DNA of 64,000 nt from Sva-07 sp963752815 (GCA_963752815.1 CAVVZI010000015.1:1054001-1118000); one strand, 5' to 3'. Shown: positions 8,732-18,579, counted from the first letter of the stretch. Made by a program: numbers and translations. Notes: a model not told the origin generated them from the letters alone.

Positions 8732-9151
8732 TCAGCCGACCATGCCGTAGGCGCGGGTCGGAGTGAGCTTCAGGAGGAGCCGACCGTCGTCGACCATCGC
8801 TTGGCGGTACTCGTCCCAGTCGGGATGCTCGCCGGCCACCGTGCGGTAGTACTCGACGAGTTCGTCGACCGTCGCGTCATCGACCGCGGCGGCCACCGGC
8901 GCGAGTTCGGCCTCGGCCTCGATCACCGCGTAGGCGTAGAAGTCGCTGCGGTTCACGTGCAGCGACACGCGCGGGTCCCGTCGCATGTTGGTGGTCTTGG
9001 CCCGGCTGTCGGTGATCGAGATGCGGATGATCCCGTCGTCGCCCAGTGCGTACGCGATGTTCGACGACTGTGGTCGGCCGTCGGATTTGAGCGTGATCAG
9101 GATTCCCTGGCGTTGGTCGCGAATGAAGTCGAGTGCGGTGGCGAGTTCCAT
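8732..9151 (-). CDS. PPOX-class (F420- or FMN-dependent) oxidoreductase
   Basis: A 139-residue split-barrel protein of the pyridoxamine-5'-phosphate-oxidase superfamily, the usual length of Rv1155-type enzymes. Family landmarks are GILITLKSDGRPQSSNIAY, TTNMRRDPRVSLHV and LLLKLTPTRAYG. These proteins dimerise around a flavin or deazaflavin and reduce small substrates such as biliverdin-like or quinone compounds; the specific one cannot be predicted. ATG at 9151 gives the family's usual N-terminus. Confidence 0.8.
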   Translation of the reverse strand: MELATALDFIRDQRQGILITLKSDGRPQSSNIAYALGDDGIIRISITDSRAKTTNMRRDPRVSLHVNRSDFYAYAVIEAEAELAPVAAAVDDATVDELVEYYRTVAGEHPDWDEYRQAMVDDGRLLLKLTPTRAYGMVG

Positions 9152-9189
9152 GGACGGGCCAACCGGCCGGCCGCCGCTCGTGTTCCGGA

Positions 9190-10565
9190 TCAGACGATCG
9201 TGCGCTCGATGGCGTTGGCGCGGGCGGCTTCGATCTTCGCCGTCGTGAGTTTCGGCGCGGCGAACACGAACAGCACGAAGTACGCCGCTCCCGCGATCAG
9301 CCACGGCATGCGCAGGGCCAGCTCGCGTGAGCCGAACGCGTCGGTGACCACGACGATCAGTCCGCCGATCAGCGAGCCGATCGGCATCATCCCCCACGCG
9401 AAGAACCGGTAGACGCTGTTGACCCGGCCGAGCAGGTGATCGGGAATGATCGACTGGCGCAAGCTCACCGTGATCACGTTCCACAACACGCCGACGCCGA
9501 TCTCGACGGCGAACAGGAACCACACCGCCGGCCACCAACTCATCAGACCGATCAGGAGCGTCGTGACGCCACTGGTGATCAGGGTGAGCCACAGCGACGG
9601 ACCAGCGCCGAGCCGCCTGGAGACGGACGCCGCGGTCCAGCCGCCGATGACGCCGCCGACCGCCCCACCGGTCGTGAGGATGGCGAACGCGGTGGGCCCG
9701 TGTCGAGCACCTCCTGACCGAACAGGATGAGGATCGAGCCTGTGACCATGCCGAGCGCGTTGAGGCATCCGAGGATGATCGCCATCGGTCGCAGCAGTTC
9801 GTGGTGCCAGAGCCAGCGGAAGCCCTCCGCCAGTTCGGCCCGCCACGGCTGCCGCTCCGGCGCGTCGTCGTGCGCCACGGGGCGGCTGCGCGGGATCAGC
9901 GCGATCAGTGCGGCCGACACGGCGAACGAGGCGGCGTCGACGAAGAACGGCAGGCTGAACGACACCGCGATCAGCAGCGCGCCGAGCGGCGGGCCGATGA
10001 ACGTGTTGGCGATCATCTCGGTGCTCCACATCCGCCCGTTCGCCTTCTCCAACTGGTCGGTGTGGACGATCGAGGGCATGAACGTCTGGGCCGAGTTGTC
10101 GTACAACACCTCGGCGATCCCCATCAGCAGCGTGGCGAGGATGATGACGCCGTACAGGATCATGTTGGTCGGGATGGCGATCGTCTCGTCGGACGACCAC
10201 GTCCGGACCGGGGAGCGATGCCCTGCCGGTTGAGCACGGCGAACGCCACGGCCAGCGTCAGGATGGTGCGTGCCATGTTCGACCAGATCATCAGCGTGCG
10301 GCGATCGTGGCGGTCGGTGATGACGCCGGCGGGCAGGGTGAACACGAGCCACGGCAGTCGCTGCGCCACGGCGACGAGGGCGATCAGGATCGGATTGCGC
10401 GTGACCGCCGATGGCGAACCACGGATAGGCGATGACCCCGACGCCGTCGCCGAGGTTCGAGATGGTGCTCGCCGAGAACAGCTTGAAGTAGCTGGGCCCG
10501 AGCCGTCGCTTCGGGGTCGCCGGATCGTCGGATTGGAGCGTCTGGTTGTCGGCCGGCGTGCTCAT
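9190..10565 (-). CDS. MFS transporter (EntS-like exporter), three frameshifts
   Basis: Pieces of one 12-helix major facilitator protein occur in successive frames. The N-terminus is SYFKLFSASTISNLGDG with GVIAYPWFA (ATG 10565). The conserved loop PAGVITDRHDRRTLM lies near 10320, the middle part NSAQTFMPSIVHTDQLEKANG near 10090, and the C-terminal half from GPTAFAILTTGG to the stop at 9190. Breaks are near 10405, 10215 and 9700. The sequence resembles EntS/DHA3-type exporters of siderophores or drugs. It follows an ArsR-type regulator with an ATGA overlap, so the two form an operon. Whether it functions depends on whether the breaks are sequencing errors. Confidence 0.75.
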
Positions 10566-11161
10566 CGACGCTCCTCGGTGGGAACCGCGGCGACGGTGGC
10601 GAGCGTGGCGTCTGGGGACGGTGTGGCCACTTCGGGCAGCACCGGGTGGGCGGTCGGGTAGGCGGCGGCGATGAAGCCGTACACCACGTCGCCTTCGCGG
10701 GGGAGCATGGTGAACTCCTCGGCGAGCAGGTCGACGCGATCGAAGAACTCGTGGAGCCGTTCAGGGGCGATGCGGGCATGACGGAGCGTCGAGCGCGTCT
10801 CCCGCGCCGCCGGCACCGCCTCGGCGATCGCGGCGGCGAGGAAGTTCGGGGCCACCGCGCCTTCGGGCAGCGCGCTCTCGTCGTAGACGATCGTGCGGCC
10901 GGTGCGCCCGTAGAACTTCTCCTCCATCGCCCGGACGCGCCGCGTGCGGACCACCTGCAACATCCCCGCCTCGACGAGCACGTCGACGTGATAGGCGAGC
11001 GACGACTTCGGGCGATGGAGCGCCAGCGCCAGCTCGGTGACCGTCGCCGCGCGATCCATCACGAGGTCGAGGATCTGGGCCCGCAGGGGGTCGACGATCG
11101 CCCGCATCTTCTCGGGGGTGTCGGCCGCCACGGTGGCGGCCAGTTCGTAGTCGGGGACCAT
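10562..11161 (-). CDS. ArsR-like helix-turn-helix regulator
   Basis: Residues 15-95 form an ArsR/HTH_20-type winged helix: RAQILDLVMDRAATVTELA, then SSLAYHVDVLVEAGML. The C-terminal 100 residues are a less typed helical ligand domain. ATG 11161 is chosen because a CATAAT -10 box ends 6 nt upstream, giving a leaderless message; an upstream ATG at 11182 is possible but would overlap the promoter. The stop overlaps the MFS gene start (ATGA), so the regulator probably represses its own operon with the exporter. Confidence 0.8.
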   Translation of the reverse strand: MVPDYELAATVAADTPEKMRAIVDPLRAQILDLVMDRAATVTELALALHRPKSSLAYHVDVLVEAGMLQVVRTRRVRAMEEKFYGRTGRTIVYDESALPEGAVAPNFLAAAIAEAVPAARETRSTLRHARIAPERLHEFFDRVDLLAEEFTMLPREGDVVYGFIAAAYPTAHPVLPEVATPSPDATLATVAAVPTEERR

Positions 11162-11167
11162 TCCGCC

Positions 11168-11211
11168 ATTATGTCCGAACATTCCCGGACGTTCAAGAGT
11201 TTTCGGACGTT
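11168..11211 (-). promoter_or_regulatory. Promoter/operator of the ArsR-like regulator and MFS operon
   Basis: On the minus strand, CATAAT (11168-11173) is a -10 box 6 nt from the ATG. An inverted repeat GTCCG-N8-CGGAC spans 11173-11190, and CGGACGTT occurs as direct repeats at 11186-11193 and 11204-11211, 18 bp apart. The pattern fits a dimeric repressor site overlapping the -10/-35 region. Confidence 0.6.
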
Positions 11212-11215
11212 GTGG

Positions 11216-12040
11216 TCAGCCGCGTCGGACCCGACCCCTCATGGCCAGGCTGGCCAGGCCGAAGCTGACCACCATCAACGCCAACGTCGCGGCGAGGCCT
11301 TCGGCCAGCGTTCGGAACTCCCAACCGGTGATCAGCGAACGCAGCCCGGCGAGCACGTAGGTGACCGGGTTGTAGTCGGCGATCGTGGCCATCCATCCGG
11401 TGAGAGCCTCCTGCGGCAGAAAGCTGGTGGTGAGGAAGGCGAACGGGAAGAACAGGATGAAGCTGGAGTTCACTGCGGCCGGGTTGCCGGTCTTCAACGC
11501 GATCGCGTAGGGAAATCCGGCGAACGCCAGCCCCCACACCGCCCCGTACGCGATGAACACGATCATGCCGAGCACGCCGGTCTCGAAACGCACGCCGAAC
11601 GCCAGGCCCAGCACGAGCACGGGGATGGTCAGCAGGATGATCGCCACCACGTCGGCGGCCATCAGTCCGAGCAGCAGCATCGGCCGGCGGATCGGGGTGA
11701 GCAGCAGCCGGTCGAAGTAGCCGCCCTGGATGTCGGTGACGAGCGCACCCGCCCGCGAGATGCCGGTCACGGCGAAGATGATCGCGACCGGGAGTTGGAA
11801 CGCCTTGAAGTCGTCGACCGAGCCGGACTGCTCGGCGAAGTCCTGCAGCGCACCGACGTTGACGACGTAGAAGAACACCGGGACGATGAGGGCCGGAATC
11901 ATGAACTCCGGCTCGCGGAACACGCTGCGGATGGCCCGGCCGGCGACGGTGACGAAGTCGTGCATCGCGGACGACCGATGGGCGAGCGGACGTTCGCTCG
12001 CCACGTCGGTGCGGTCCTGACGGTCGAGTTGCGCGCTCAT
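11216..12040 (-). CDS. ABC-2 type transporter permease (DrrB-like)
   Basis: A 274-residue inner-membrane protein with six predicted transmembrane segments. The family signature region around DIQGGYFDRLLLTPIRRP is followed by GLAFAGFPYAIALKTGNPAAV and SFLPQEALTGW. It belongs to the daunorubicin/multidrug ABC-2 exporter permeases. Its ATG overlaps the stop of the ATPase gene (ATGA), so the two are translationally coupled subunits of one exporter. The substrate is unknown. Confidence 0.85.
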   Translation of the reverse strand: MSAQLDRQDRTDVASERPLAHRSSAMHDFVTVAGRAIRSVFREPEFMIPALIVPVFFYVVNVGALQDFAEQSGSVDDFKAFQLPVAIIFAVTGISRAGALVTDIQGGYFDRLLLTPIRRPMLLLGLMAADVVAIILLTIPVLVLGLAFGVRFETGVLGMIVFIAYGAVWGLAFAGFPYAIALKTGNPAAVNSSFILFFPFAFLTTSFLPQEALTGWMATIADYNPVTYVLAGLRSLITGWEFRTLAEGLAATLALMVVSFGLASLAMRGRVRRG

Positions 12041-13014
12041 GATGCTCCTCCCGCGGCGTCGGTGGATCGTTCGTGGCTGGCCTGCAGGTGGGCGCCGGTC
12101 ACGTCGAGGAACACGTCGTCGAGCGTCGGCGTGCGCAACGTCAGGGACCTGACCGTGGTGCCGTTCTCCTTGAGCGCGACGGCGACGTCGGCGATGATCG
12201 CCGAACCATCCGCGGTGGCGATCGTGAGTTCCTGTCCGCGCACTTCGACACTGTCGATCCCGCGGAGCGCGCGCACGCGCCCCGCCGCCTGCTCCCCGTC
12301 GCCGCCGACCTCGGCGACGATCAGGTCGGTGCCGATCGTGCGCTTCAGCTCGGCCGGTGTCCCTTCGGCGGCGATCGTGCCCTTGGCGATGATGCCGACC
12401 CGGTCGGCCAACTCGTCGGCCTCCTCGAGATACTGGGTCGTGAGGAAGATCGTCACGCCGGACCGGGTGTTCAGATCGCGGACCTCGCTCCACACCGCGT
12501 TGCGGCTCACCGGGTCGAGGCCGGTCGTCGGTTCGTCGAGAAAGAGGATCTGCGGCCGGTGGATCAGCGACATCGCCAGGTCCAGCCGGCGCTTCATCCC
12601 GCCCGAGTACGACTCGACGCGGTCGTCGATCGCGGTGCCGATGTCGACCAGGCCGATGACGTCGTCCATTCGTCGCTTGATGTCCGCGCCCGACAGGCCG
12701 TACAGGCGGCCCTGCAGCTTGAGCAGTTCCCGTCCGGTCTGCTTCCCGTCGATCGAGGAGTCCTGGAGCGCAACCCCGATGCGCACCCGGATCTCGCCGG
12801 GGTGGTCGACGACGTCGAAGCCGGCGACGCTCGCCGACCCCGACGTGGGCGTGAGCAGCGTGCACAGCACCTTCATCGTGGTCGACTTGCCGGCACCGTT
12901 CGGGCCGAGGAAGCCGTAGATCTCCCCCGGTTCGACGGCGAGGTCGATGCCGGCGACGGCGTGGTTGTCTCCGAACTGCTTGTGGAGGTCGGTGGCGAGG
13001 ATGGCGGCGGTCAC
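12037..13014 (-). CDS. ABC transporter ATP-binding protein (DrrA-like)
   Basis: 325 residues. Walker A GPNGAGKST is near residue 37, the Q-loop VALQD near 81, the signature YSGGM near 136 and Walker B ILFLDEP near 156. The C-terminal 90 residues match the DrrA-type regulatory tail (TLRTPTLDDVFLDVTG). The GTG at 13014 follows GGAGATGAA and gives the usual N-terminus. It energises the permease encoded immediately downstream. No regulator is adjacent; the sulfatase gene 90 bp upstream is on the same strand. Confidence 0.9.
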   Translation of the reverse strand: MTAAILATDLHKQFGDNHAVAGIDLAVEPGEIYGFLGPNGAGKSTTMKVLCTLLTPTSGSASVAGFDVVDHPGEIRVRIGVALQDSSIDGKQTGRELLKLQGRLYGLSGADIKRRMDDVIGLVDIGTAIDDRVESYSGGMKRRLDLAMSLIHRPQILFLDEPTTGLDPVSRNAVWSEVRDLNTRSGVTIFLTTQYLEEADELADRVGIIAKGTIAAEGTPAELKRTIGTDLIVAEVGGDGEQAAGRVRALRGIDSVEVRGQELTIATADGSAIIADVAVALKENGTTVRSLTLRTPTLDDVFLDVTGAHLQASHERSTDAAGGAS

Positions 13015-13105
13015 TTCATCTCCATCGTTCTGGCGCGGGGGTTTCCGACGCCCGCGAGGCGCGGCGCGTCGAGGAGGAGTCTGCACGACGGGAGCCGCCG
13101 GAGGC

Positions 13106-15371
13106 CTACTCGCGGGCGAGTTGGGCCTCGCTCGCGGCGTCGTGGTCGACGTGCTGATCGACGGTGAGGTCGACGACGACCTTGACCAGTGTCCCGGTGA
13201 AGGCGAAGGGCCCGAGGTGGCGTCCGCTGCCGTCGTAGTCGGCCACGGTGGTGCCGCGGTCGAGCCCGATGTCGAGCCCCGAGAACGAGATGAGCATCCA
13301 GAAGATCTGGTCGGTCTCCATCGTGCCCGACCGGTTCGCCGTCGATCAGCAGGGTGCCGGCGCCGTGCGGGAACGGCCCGTCGCCCGGCGAGCGAATCAT
13401 GCGGAACCCGAGCGTGTGCGCGCCGCCGATGGGTACGGGCCGGTCGGACGTGACGAGCTGATGCGTGCCGCCGATGTTCAGGTCGTGCACGAGGTACCCG
13501 TCCCGCACGAACAACGAGTAACCGCACGTGGCGTCGCCGTGCGCGATCAGCACGCCGTCGGCGCCATCGGTCGGGATCTCGACGTGTGCCGTGATCGTGT
13601 AGCTCCGGCTGCGGAGATCGGGCGCCACGTCGCTCGGCACGTGGCCCATCCCGGCCCAGAACGTGTAGTTCGTGCGGACGCCGTGGAAGCGGGCGGCGTT
13701 CGCGGCGAAGCGTTCACCGACCCGGTCGTCGAGGGGGAGCACCTGGTTGGCCTCGGCCTCGGCCCACCAGAGCCGTTGCAGTGCGGCCAGACGGTCGGGC
13801 TGCTCGGCCGCGAGGTCGTGGTTCTCGTTGAAGTCGCGGCTGAGGTCGTAGAGCTCCCAGATGTCGTCGTCGAACGACGTGGTCGGCGCGTGGTAGGCCA
13901 CCGCCTTGAACCCGTCGTGCCAGATCCCCCGATGGCCGAACATCTCGAAGTACTGCGTGGTCTTGCCGGTGACCCCATCGGCGTCAGCGATCGTCGAAGC
14001 GAAGCTGACGCCCGTCATCGCCGGGACGTGATCGATCCCGAGCAGCTCGAGGAGGGTCGGCGCGAGGTCGGAGGCGTGGCAGAACTGATGGCGCAGTCCG
14101 CCGACCGCGTCGGGAGCGAGCCGGTCGGGCAGCCGGACGACGAGCGGGTCGCGGATGCCGCCGCCGTGGGTGTTCTGCTTGTACCGCTTGAGCGGCGTGT
14201 TGGCCGCCATCGCCCAGCCGTGGGGGAAGTTCGAGTGCGTGTCCGGACCACCGATGTCGTCGATGCGGGCGAGCTTGTCGGCCATCGGCTCGGCGATCAT
14301 GTTGAACGGGCCCATCGCGTTGACGAAGCCGAGCGGGCCGCCTTCCTGGCTGGCACCGTTGTCCGACAGCACGAGCACGATCGTGTCGTCGAGCATCCCC
14401 GACGCCTCGACGAAGTCGATCAGCCGCCCGAGGTGTTGGTCGAAGTGTTCGAGCATCGCGCCGTAGGCGCCGGCGAGTCGGGCGAACAGACGCTGTTCGT
14501 CCGCGTCGTGCTCGTCCCAGCCGCGCACGCCGAGGTTGCGCGGCGGCAACGTCGTCCCCTCCGGCACGATGCCCCACTCGATCTGTCGAGCGAGGCGATC
14601 GTCGCGGGTTCGATCCCAGCCCTTCTCGAACCGCTCCGTGTACTTGTCGATCAGGTCGCGCGGCGCCTGGTGCGGCGCGTGGCACGCGCCGGGCGCGACC
14701 ATCAGGAACCACGGGTCGTCGGGGATCGCACCGACATGCCCGGCGAGAAAGCCGATCGCCTCGTCGATCAGGTCGGCGGTGAGGTGGTATCCGGTCGAGT
14801 GGTCGCCCGGTGCGGTGACGTGCGTGTTGTCACGCACGAGTTCGGGCGAGTACTGATCGGTCTCGGCGTCGAGGAACCCGTAGTAGCGGTCGAACCCGCG
14901 GCCGAGCGGCCAGCCGTCGAACGGGCCGGTCGGTCCGGTCTCGGTGAGCCGCGTCGCGTGCCACTTGCCGACGAGGTAGTTGCGGTAGCCGTGCGGTCGG
15001 AGCAGTTCGGCGAGCGTGGGCACGTCGGCGGCGATCTTGCCCCGGTACCCGGGGAACCCGCTGTCGAAGTTCGCCAGGCAGCCCATCCCGACCGAGTGGT
15101 GGTTCCGTCCGGTCAGCAGCGCAGCCCGGGTGGTCGAGCACATCGCGGTGGTGTGGAAGCCGGTGTAGCGGAGGCCGTCGGCGGCGAGCCCGTCGATCGT
15201 CGGCGTGTCGATCTCCGACCCGTAGCAGCCGAAGTCGGCGAACCCGACGTCGTCGAGCAGCACCAGCAGCACATTGGTGCGCCCGGCCGGCGGTCTCGTC
15301 GGTTCCGGCCACCACGCCGTCGAGTCGTGGATCGTCGTGCCGATCGTGCCCCCGAAGCGCTCCGCATCCAT
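13106..15371 (-). CDS. Arylsulfatase-family sulfatase, C-terminal frameshift
   Basis: About 755 residues of a type I sulfatase. Metal-binding DD is at residues 40-41 (LLDDVGFADFG); the formylglycine segment is C78-S-T-T-R82 in AMCSTTRAALLTGRN; then GKWHAT, DNGASQEGG and THGGGIRDP. A C-terminal beta-sandwich follows. The frame changes near 13,325, and METDQIFWML onward supplies the true end at 13106. The proline normally third in the CxPxR motif is threonine here. No secretion signal is evident, so it may be cytoplasmic. Candidate substrates are sulfate esters of aromatics or of marine glycans. Start ATG 15371 follows a TAGGTT box by 6 nt. Confidence 0.85.
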
Positions 15372-15377
15372 CGCCGG

Positions 15378-15429
15378 AACCTACTTTGCGATGAGCGAAC
15401 GGCCCACCCCTCGGTCCGTTCGCTCATCG
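15378..15429 (-). promoter_or_regulatory. Sulfatase promoter with inverted-repeat operator
   Basis: A TAGGTT -10 box (15378-15383, minus strand) ends 6 nt before the sulfatase ATG. Just upstream, a perfect 14-bp inverted repeat (15389-15402 and 15416-15429, arm CGATGAGCGAACGG, 13-nt spacer) covers the expected -35 region. There is no T-run, so an operator or an attenuating hairpin at the end of the upstream ABC operon is more likely than an intrinsic terminator. Confidence 0.6.
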
Positions 15430-15465
15430 TTGGTGCCCGGTCGCCGGCGTCGAACCGCTCCGATG

Positions 15466-16176
15466 TCAGTCGCGCAGGGCGCCGTCGACGATGTGGACGC
15501 TGCGGTCGCAGTAGTGCGTGATCCGTTCGTCGTGCGTGACGACGATCGCCGCGGTGCCGCGGGTCTTCATCTCCTGCCGGATGAGTTCCATCACCTGCTC
15601 GCCGAGCTTCGTGTCGAGCGCCGACGTCGGCTCGTCGAACAGCACCAGAGCCGGATCGTTCATCAACGCTCGCCCGATGGCGACCCGCTGACGTTGGCCG
15701 CCGGACAGCTGCGCGGGGAGGTTCTTGGCCCGGTCCGCAAGGCCGAGTTCATCCAGGAGCTGGTCGGCGCGCTCGCGTGCTGGTGCCCCGGTGCGACGGC
15801 CGAGTTCGTCGACGACGAGCAGGTTCTCGCGGGCGGTGAGGAACGGCACGAGATTGACCGACTGGAACACGAAGCCGACCTTCTCCTGCCGGAACGTGGT
15901 CAGCTGGCGTGCGTTGTGTCCCGAGATGTCCTCGCCGCCGACGACGATCGATCCTGACGTCGCCGACAGGATGCCTCCCGCGATCGAGCACAGCGTGGTC
16001 TTGCCGGAGCCCGACGGTCCGACGAGGGCGATGATCTCGTCGCTCGCCAGCGTGAGGGTGGCGTCGTCGAGGGCGACGATCTCGGAACCGTCACCGAGCG
16101 TGTACACCTTGCGGACGTCGGCCAACTCGAGGGCGTTGCCGGTGACGGTGGAGTTCGCAGCGTGCGTCGTGCTCAT
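15466..16176 (-). CDS. MacB/LolD-type ABC transporter ATP-binding protein
   Basis: 236 residues with Walker A GPSGSGKTT, Q-loop FVFQSVNLVPF, signature LSGGQRQRVAIGRAL and Walker B LVLFDEPTSALD, all diagnostic of the MacB/LolD/FtsE subfamily. It works with the two FtsX/MacB-fold permeases encoded upstream. In actinobacteria such systems act as mechanotransmitters or export lipids or peptides across the single membrane. The ATG overlaps the stop of a 22-codon linker frame. Confidence 0.9.
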   Translation of the reverse strand: MSTTHAANSTVTGNALELADVRKVYTLGDGSEIVALDDATLTLASDEIIALVGPSGSGKTTLCSIAGGILSATSGSIVVGGEDISGHNARQLTTFRQEKVGFVFQSVNLVPFLTARENLLVVDELGRRTGAPARERADQLLDELGLADRAKNLPAQLSGGQRQRVAIGRALMNDPALVLFDEPTSALDTKLGEQVMELIRQEMKTRGTAAIVVTHDERITHYCDRSVHIVDGALRD

Positions 16177-16241
16177 GGCTCGATTCCGATCGTGAGGATG
16201 GGCCGCACCGACGAGGACGCGGTGAGGACGAACGTGGTCAT
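16173..16241 (-). CDS. 22-residue linker ORF between permease and ATPase genes
   Basis: ATG at 16241 overlaps the permease stop (ATGA, 16238-16241), and its own stop overlaps the ATPase start (ATGA, 16173-16176). A single 22-codon frame (MTTFVLTASSS...IGIEP) thus bridges the two genes with perfect coupling junctions at both ends. It may be a real micropeptide or only a device to carry ribosomes across the 61-bp gap. No ribosome binding site of its own is evident. Confidence 0.45.
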   Translation of the reverse strand: MTTFVLTASSSVRPILTIGIEP

Positions 16242-17341
16242 GTCCCACTGCCGATCGCGGAGGCGGGGTCGACGCGCAGCACGCGCCGAAGTGAGAAGGA
16301 GCAGCCGACGACCGCGGCGACGAGGAGCAGCGCAGCGCTCGAGATGATCCGGCTGACCGACACGTCGAGCGGCACACTGCCCGCCGGGATGACGAGATCG
16401 AGGACGACCACCAGCGTGCCCGCGACGACGGCGGCGATCAAGGTGACCACGACCGCCTGCAGCACCAGCCCGGCGAAGATCGAGCTGGACCGCGCCCCCA
16501 GCGCCTTGAGCACGCCGTAGAGCGCGGTGCGTTCGACGGTGAGGAGCGCGAAGAACAGGGCGATCACGACGAGGGCGATGGCGACGGTCACGCCGATGAT
16601 CTGGCCGAACGTCGATCGCTGCTGTTCGACGCCGGGGATCGCGTCGACCGCTTCCTGCACGGTGAACGATTCGGTCCGGCCATCGGTGGCGGCGTCGATC
16701 ACCGCCGGCAGATCGTCCACGTCGCCCTGCACGACGAGTGCCTGGAACACGCCGTCGGCGACCTGCGCGCCGGGCCGGTTGGCGGCCAGGGTGTCGCGCC
16801 AGGTGGTCGGCGATGCCCACAGCGCGCCCTGGCCGCTGTAGCTGGTGTCCGACACGAAGCCGATGATCTCGACCGGCGTCCGTGCCGGGCCCAGTTCGAT
16901 CGTCATGCCGACCTCGACGCCGTCGGTCTTCAGCACGTCGTCGGCGTACGCCTGGCCGTCTGGCGGTGGGTCGGGGACGCCGGAGGGCGCGATCTCGTAC
17001 CCGAAGAGCGCGACGCCGGCGAGTTCGCGCGGGCCGTTGCCCGGCACGCGAGCGCCGACCTGCACGAGCCCGAGGCCGCCGACCTCGGTGACCCCGGGGA
17101 CGGCTTCGACCGTCGCGCGGAGCTCCGGGTCGATGCGGCTGCGCACGAACGATGCCTGTGCCGTCGAGTCATAGACGATTGCATCGGCCTGCTGCACCCG
17201 GAGGGCGCCCACCGAGGAATTGATCAACCCGTCGAGCAGGCCACCGAGGAACATCAGCAGGATGGCGATGAGCGTCAGGATCACCGTGGCGGTGGCGAAT
17301 CGGCTGGGCCGTCGACGGAGTTCCGTCAGAGCGAGCTTCAT
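16238..17341 (-). CDS. MacB/FtsX-like ABC permease 1
   Basis: 367 residues. One N-terminal transmembrane helix (ATATVILTLIAILLMFLGGLL) is followed by a roughly 200-residue extracytoplasmic domain and three C-terminal helices. This is the MacB/FtsX topology, ending in the conserved LRRVLRVDPASAIG. The periplasmic-type domain contains FGYEIAP, also seen in its neighbour, so the two permeases are diverged paralogues likely to form a heterodimer. The ATG overlaps the upstream permease stop (ATGA). Confidence 0.85.
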   Translation of the reverse strand: MKLALTELRRRPSRFATATVILTLIAILLMFLGGLLDGLINSSVGALRVQQADAIVYDSTAQASFVRSRIDPELRATVEAVPGVTEVGGLGLVQVGARVPGNGPRELAGVALFGYEIAPSGVPDPPPDGQAYADDVLKTDGVEVGMTIELGPARTPVEIIGFVSDTSYSGQGALWASPTTWRDTLAANRPGAQVADGVFQALVVQGDVDDLPAVIDAATDGRTESFTVQEAVDAIPGVEQQRSTFGQIIGVTVAIALVVIALFFALLTVERTALYGVLKALGARSSSIFAGLVLQAVVVTLIAAVVAGTLVVVLDLVIPAGSVPLDVSVSRIISSAALLLVAAVVGCSFSLRRVLRVDPASAIGSGT

Positions 17342-18486
17342 CGGCCGACGCTCACTCCGGCACCGGTGGTGGCCTCGATCGGGTCGATGCGCAGCACCCG
17401 CCGGGCCGCGACCAACGAGCTCAGCACACCGAGGCTCATCAACAGCACCGACCAGAAGATCACGGCGCCGGTCTCGAAGCGCAGCTGCAATCCGCCGATG
17501 TTGCGGCCGGTGAGTGGGAGGTACAGCAGCGTGCCGACGATCAGGCCGAGGCCGACGATGATGACCACTTGGATGAGCAGGGACGCGACGAGGCGTCGGG
17601 CGGGCGCACCGATGGCCCGCAGCAACGTGAGCGAGTTCGCCTTCTGGAACGTGATGATCAGGAAGAACAGGCCGGTGACGCACGGCACCACCAGCCCGTA
17701 GAGCAGGAAGATGATGTTGAACGACTGCTGGACCTGCGCCACGCCCGGCGTGTCCGCGGCAGCATCCTCCCGGGTCAACGCGTCGAGCTCCAGCGACTGG
17801 TCGTTGATCGAAGTCACCAGCTGATCCGGCGTCGTTCCCTCTGCGGGGCTCACCGCCAACACGTTGGGCAGGGGCGTCCCGGCGTCCGGGTTGCGGCTCT
17901 GCACGGCTGCGATGTAGGTGTCGTACGACGTGAAGATCGTCGGCGACACGTTCAGCTGCACGTCCTCCGCCACCCCGACGATCGTGATCTCGAGGTCGCC
18001 CGGCAGCAACGTGATCACGTCACCGACGCCGTAGCCGAGGTCGACATCGGCGTCGCTCGCCACGCCCTCGAAGTCGGCGGTGGGAAGCCGGCCCTCGATG
18101 AGCGTCGTGGGATGACCCAGCCCCTCGCCCTCCGGGCCGAGTTCGTACCCGAAGAGCGAGGTGTCGTACGTGTCGCCGTCGCCCGCGACGGGTTGTCCGG
18201 TGAACGTGCCCTGGCCGATGGGGCCGATCTCGCCCACGCCGGGTGCCGCGCGCACCTGCGCGTCGAGTTCGGGGGTGATGATGCTGCCCTGGACCGTGCG
18301 TTGTCCGTCCACGCTGTAGACGAGCACGGGTGCGCTCTGGTTGCGGATCGCGCCGATGAACCCGGTGATCAGACCGTTCTGCAGCGATTGCTGGAACAGG
18401 ATGAGGAACACGAGCAACGCGATCGCGGCGACCAGGAGCGCGAAGCGGACCTTGGCGCGTGCCATTTCCTTGAGTGCGAGAAACAT
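17338..18486 (-). CDS. MacB/FtsX-like ABC permease 2
   Basis: 382 residues with the same layout as permease 1: a first helix (FALLVAAIALLVFLILF), a large outer domain with LFGYELGPEG, three C-terminal helices and the tail RRVLRIDPIEATTG. It is the first gene of the three-gene operon, which also contains a 22-codon bridge before the ATPase gene. The intergenic region shared with the divergent LLM oxidoreductase gene is 93 bp and has no obvious operator. Confidence 0.85.
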   Translation of the reverse strand: MFLALKEMARAKVRFALLVAAIALLVFLILFQQSLQNGLITGFIGAIRNQSAPVLVYSVDGQRTVQGSIITPELDAQVRAAPGVGEIGPIGQGTFTGQPVAGDGDTYDTSLFGYELGPEGEGLGHPTTLIEGRLPTADFEGVASDADVDLGYGVGDVITLLPGDLEITIVGVAEDVQLNVSPTIFTSYDTYIAAVQSRNPDAGTPLPNVLAVSPAEGTTPDQLVTSINDQSLELDALTREDAAADTPGVAQVQQSFNIIFLLYGLVVPCVTGLFFLIITFQKANSLTLLRAIGAPARRLVASLLIQVVIIVGLGLIVGTLLYLPLTGRNIGGLQLRFETGAVIFWSVLLMSLGVLSSLVAARRVLRIDPIEATTGAGVSVGR

Positions 18487-18579
18487 TGGGGGGTGACGAC
18501 CTCGGGCGTGACCGTACCGGGACGAGCACCCGAATGGCGCTCGCTGGTCGCCTCCGGCGTTGCGTGCCAAGCTGGCTCG

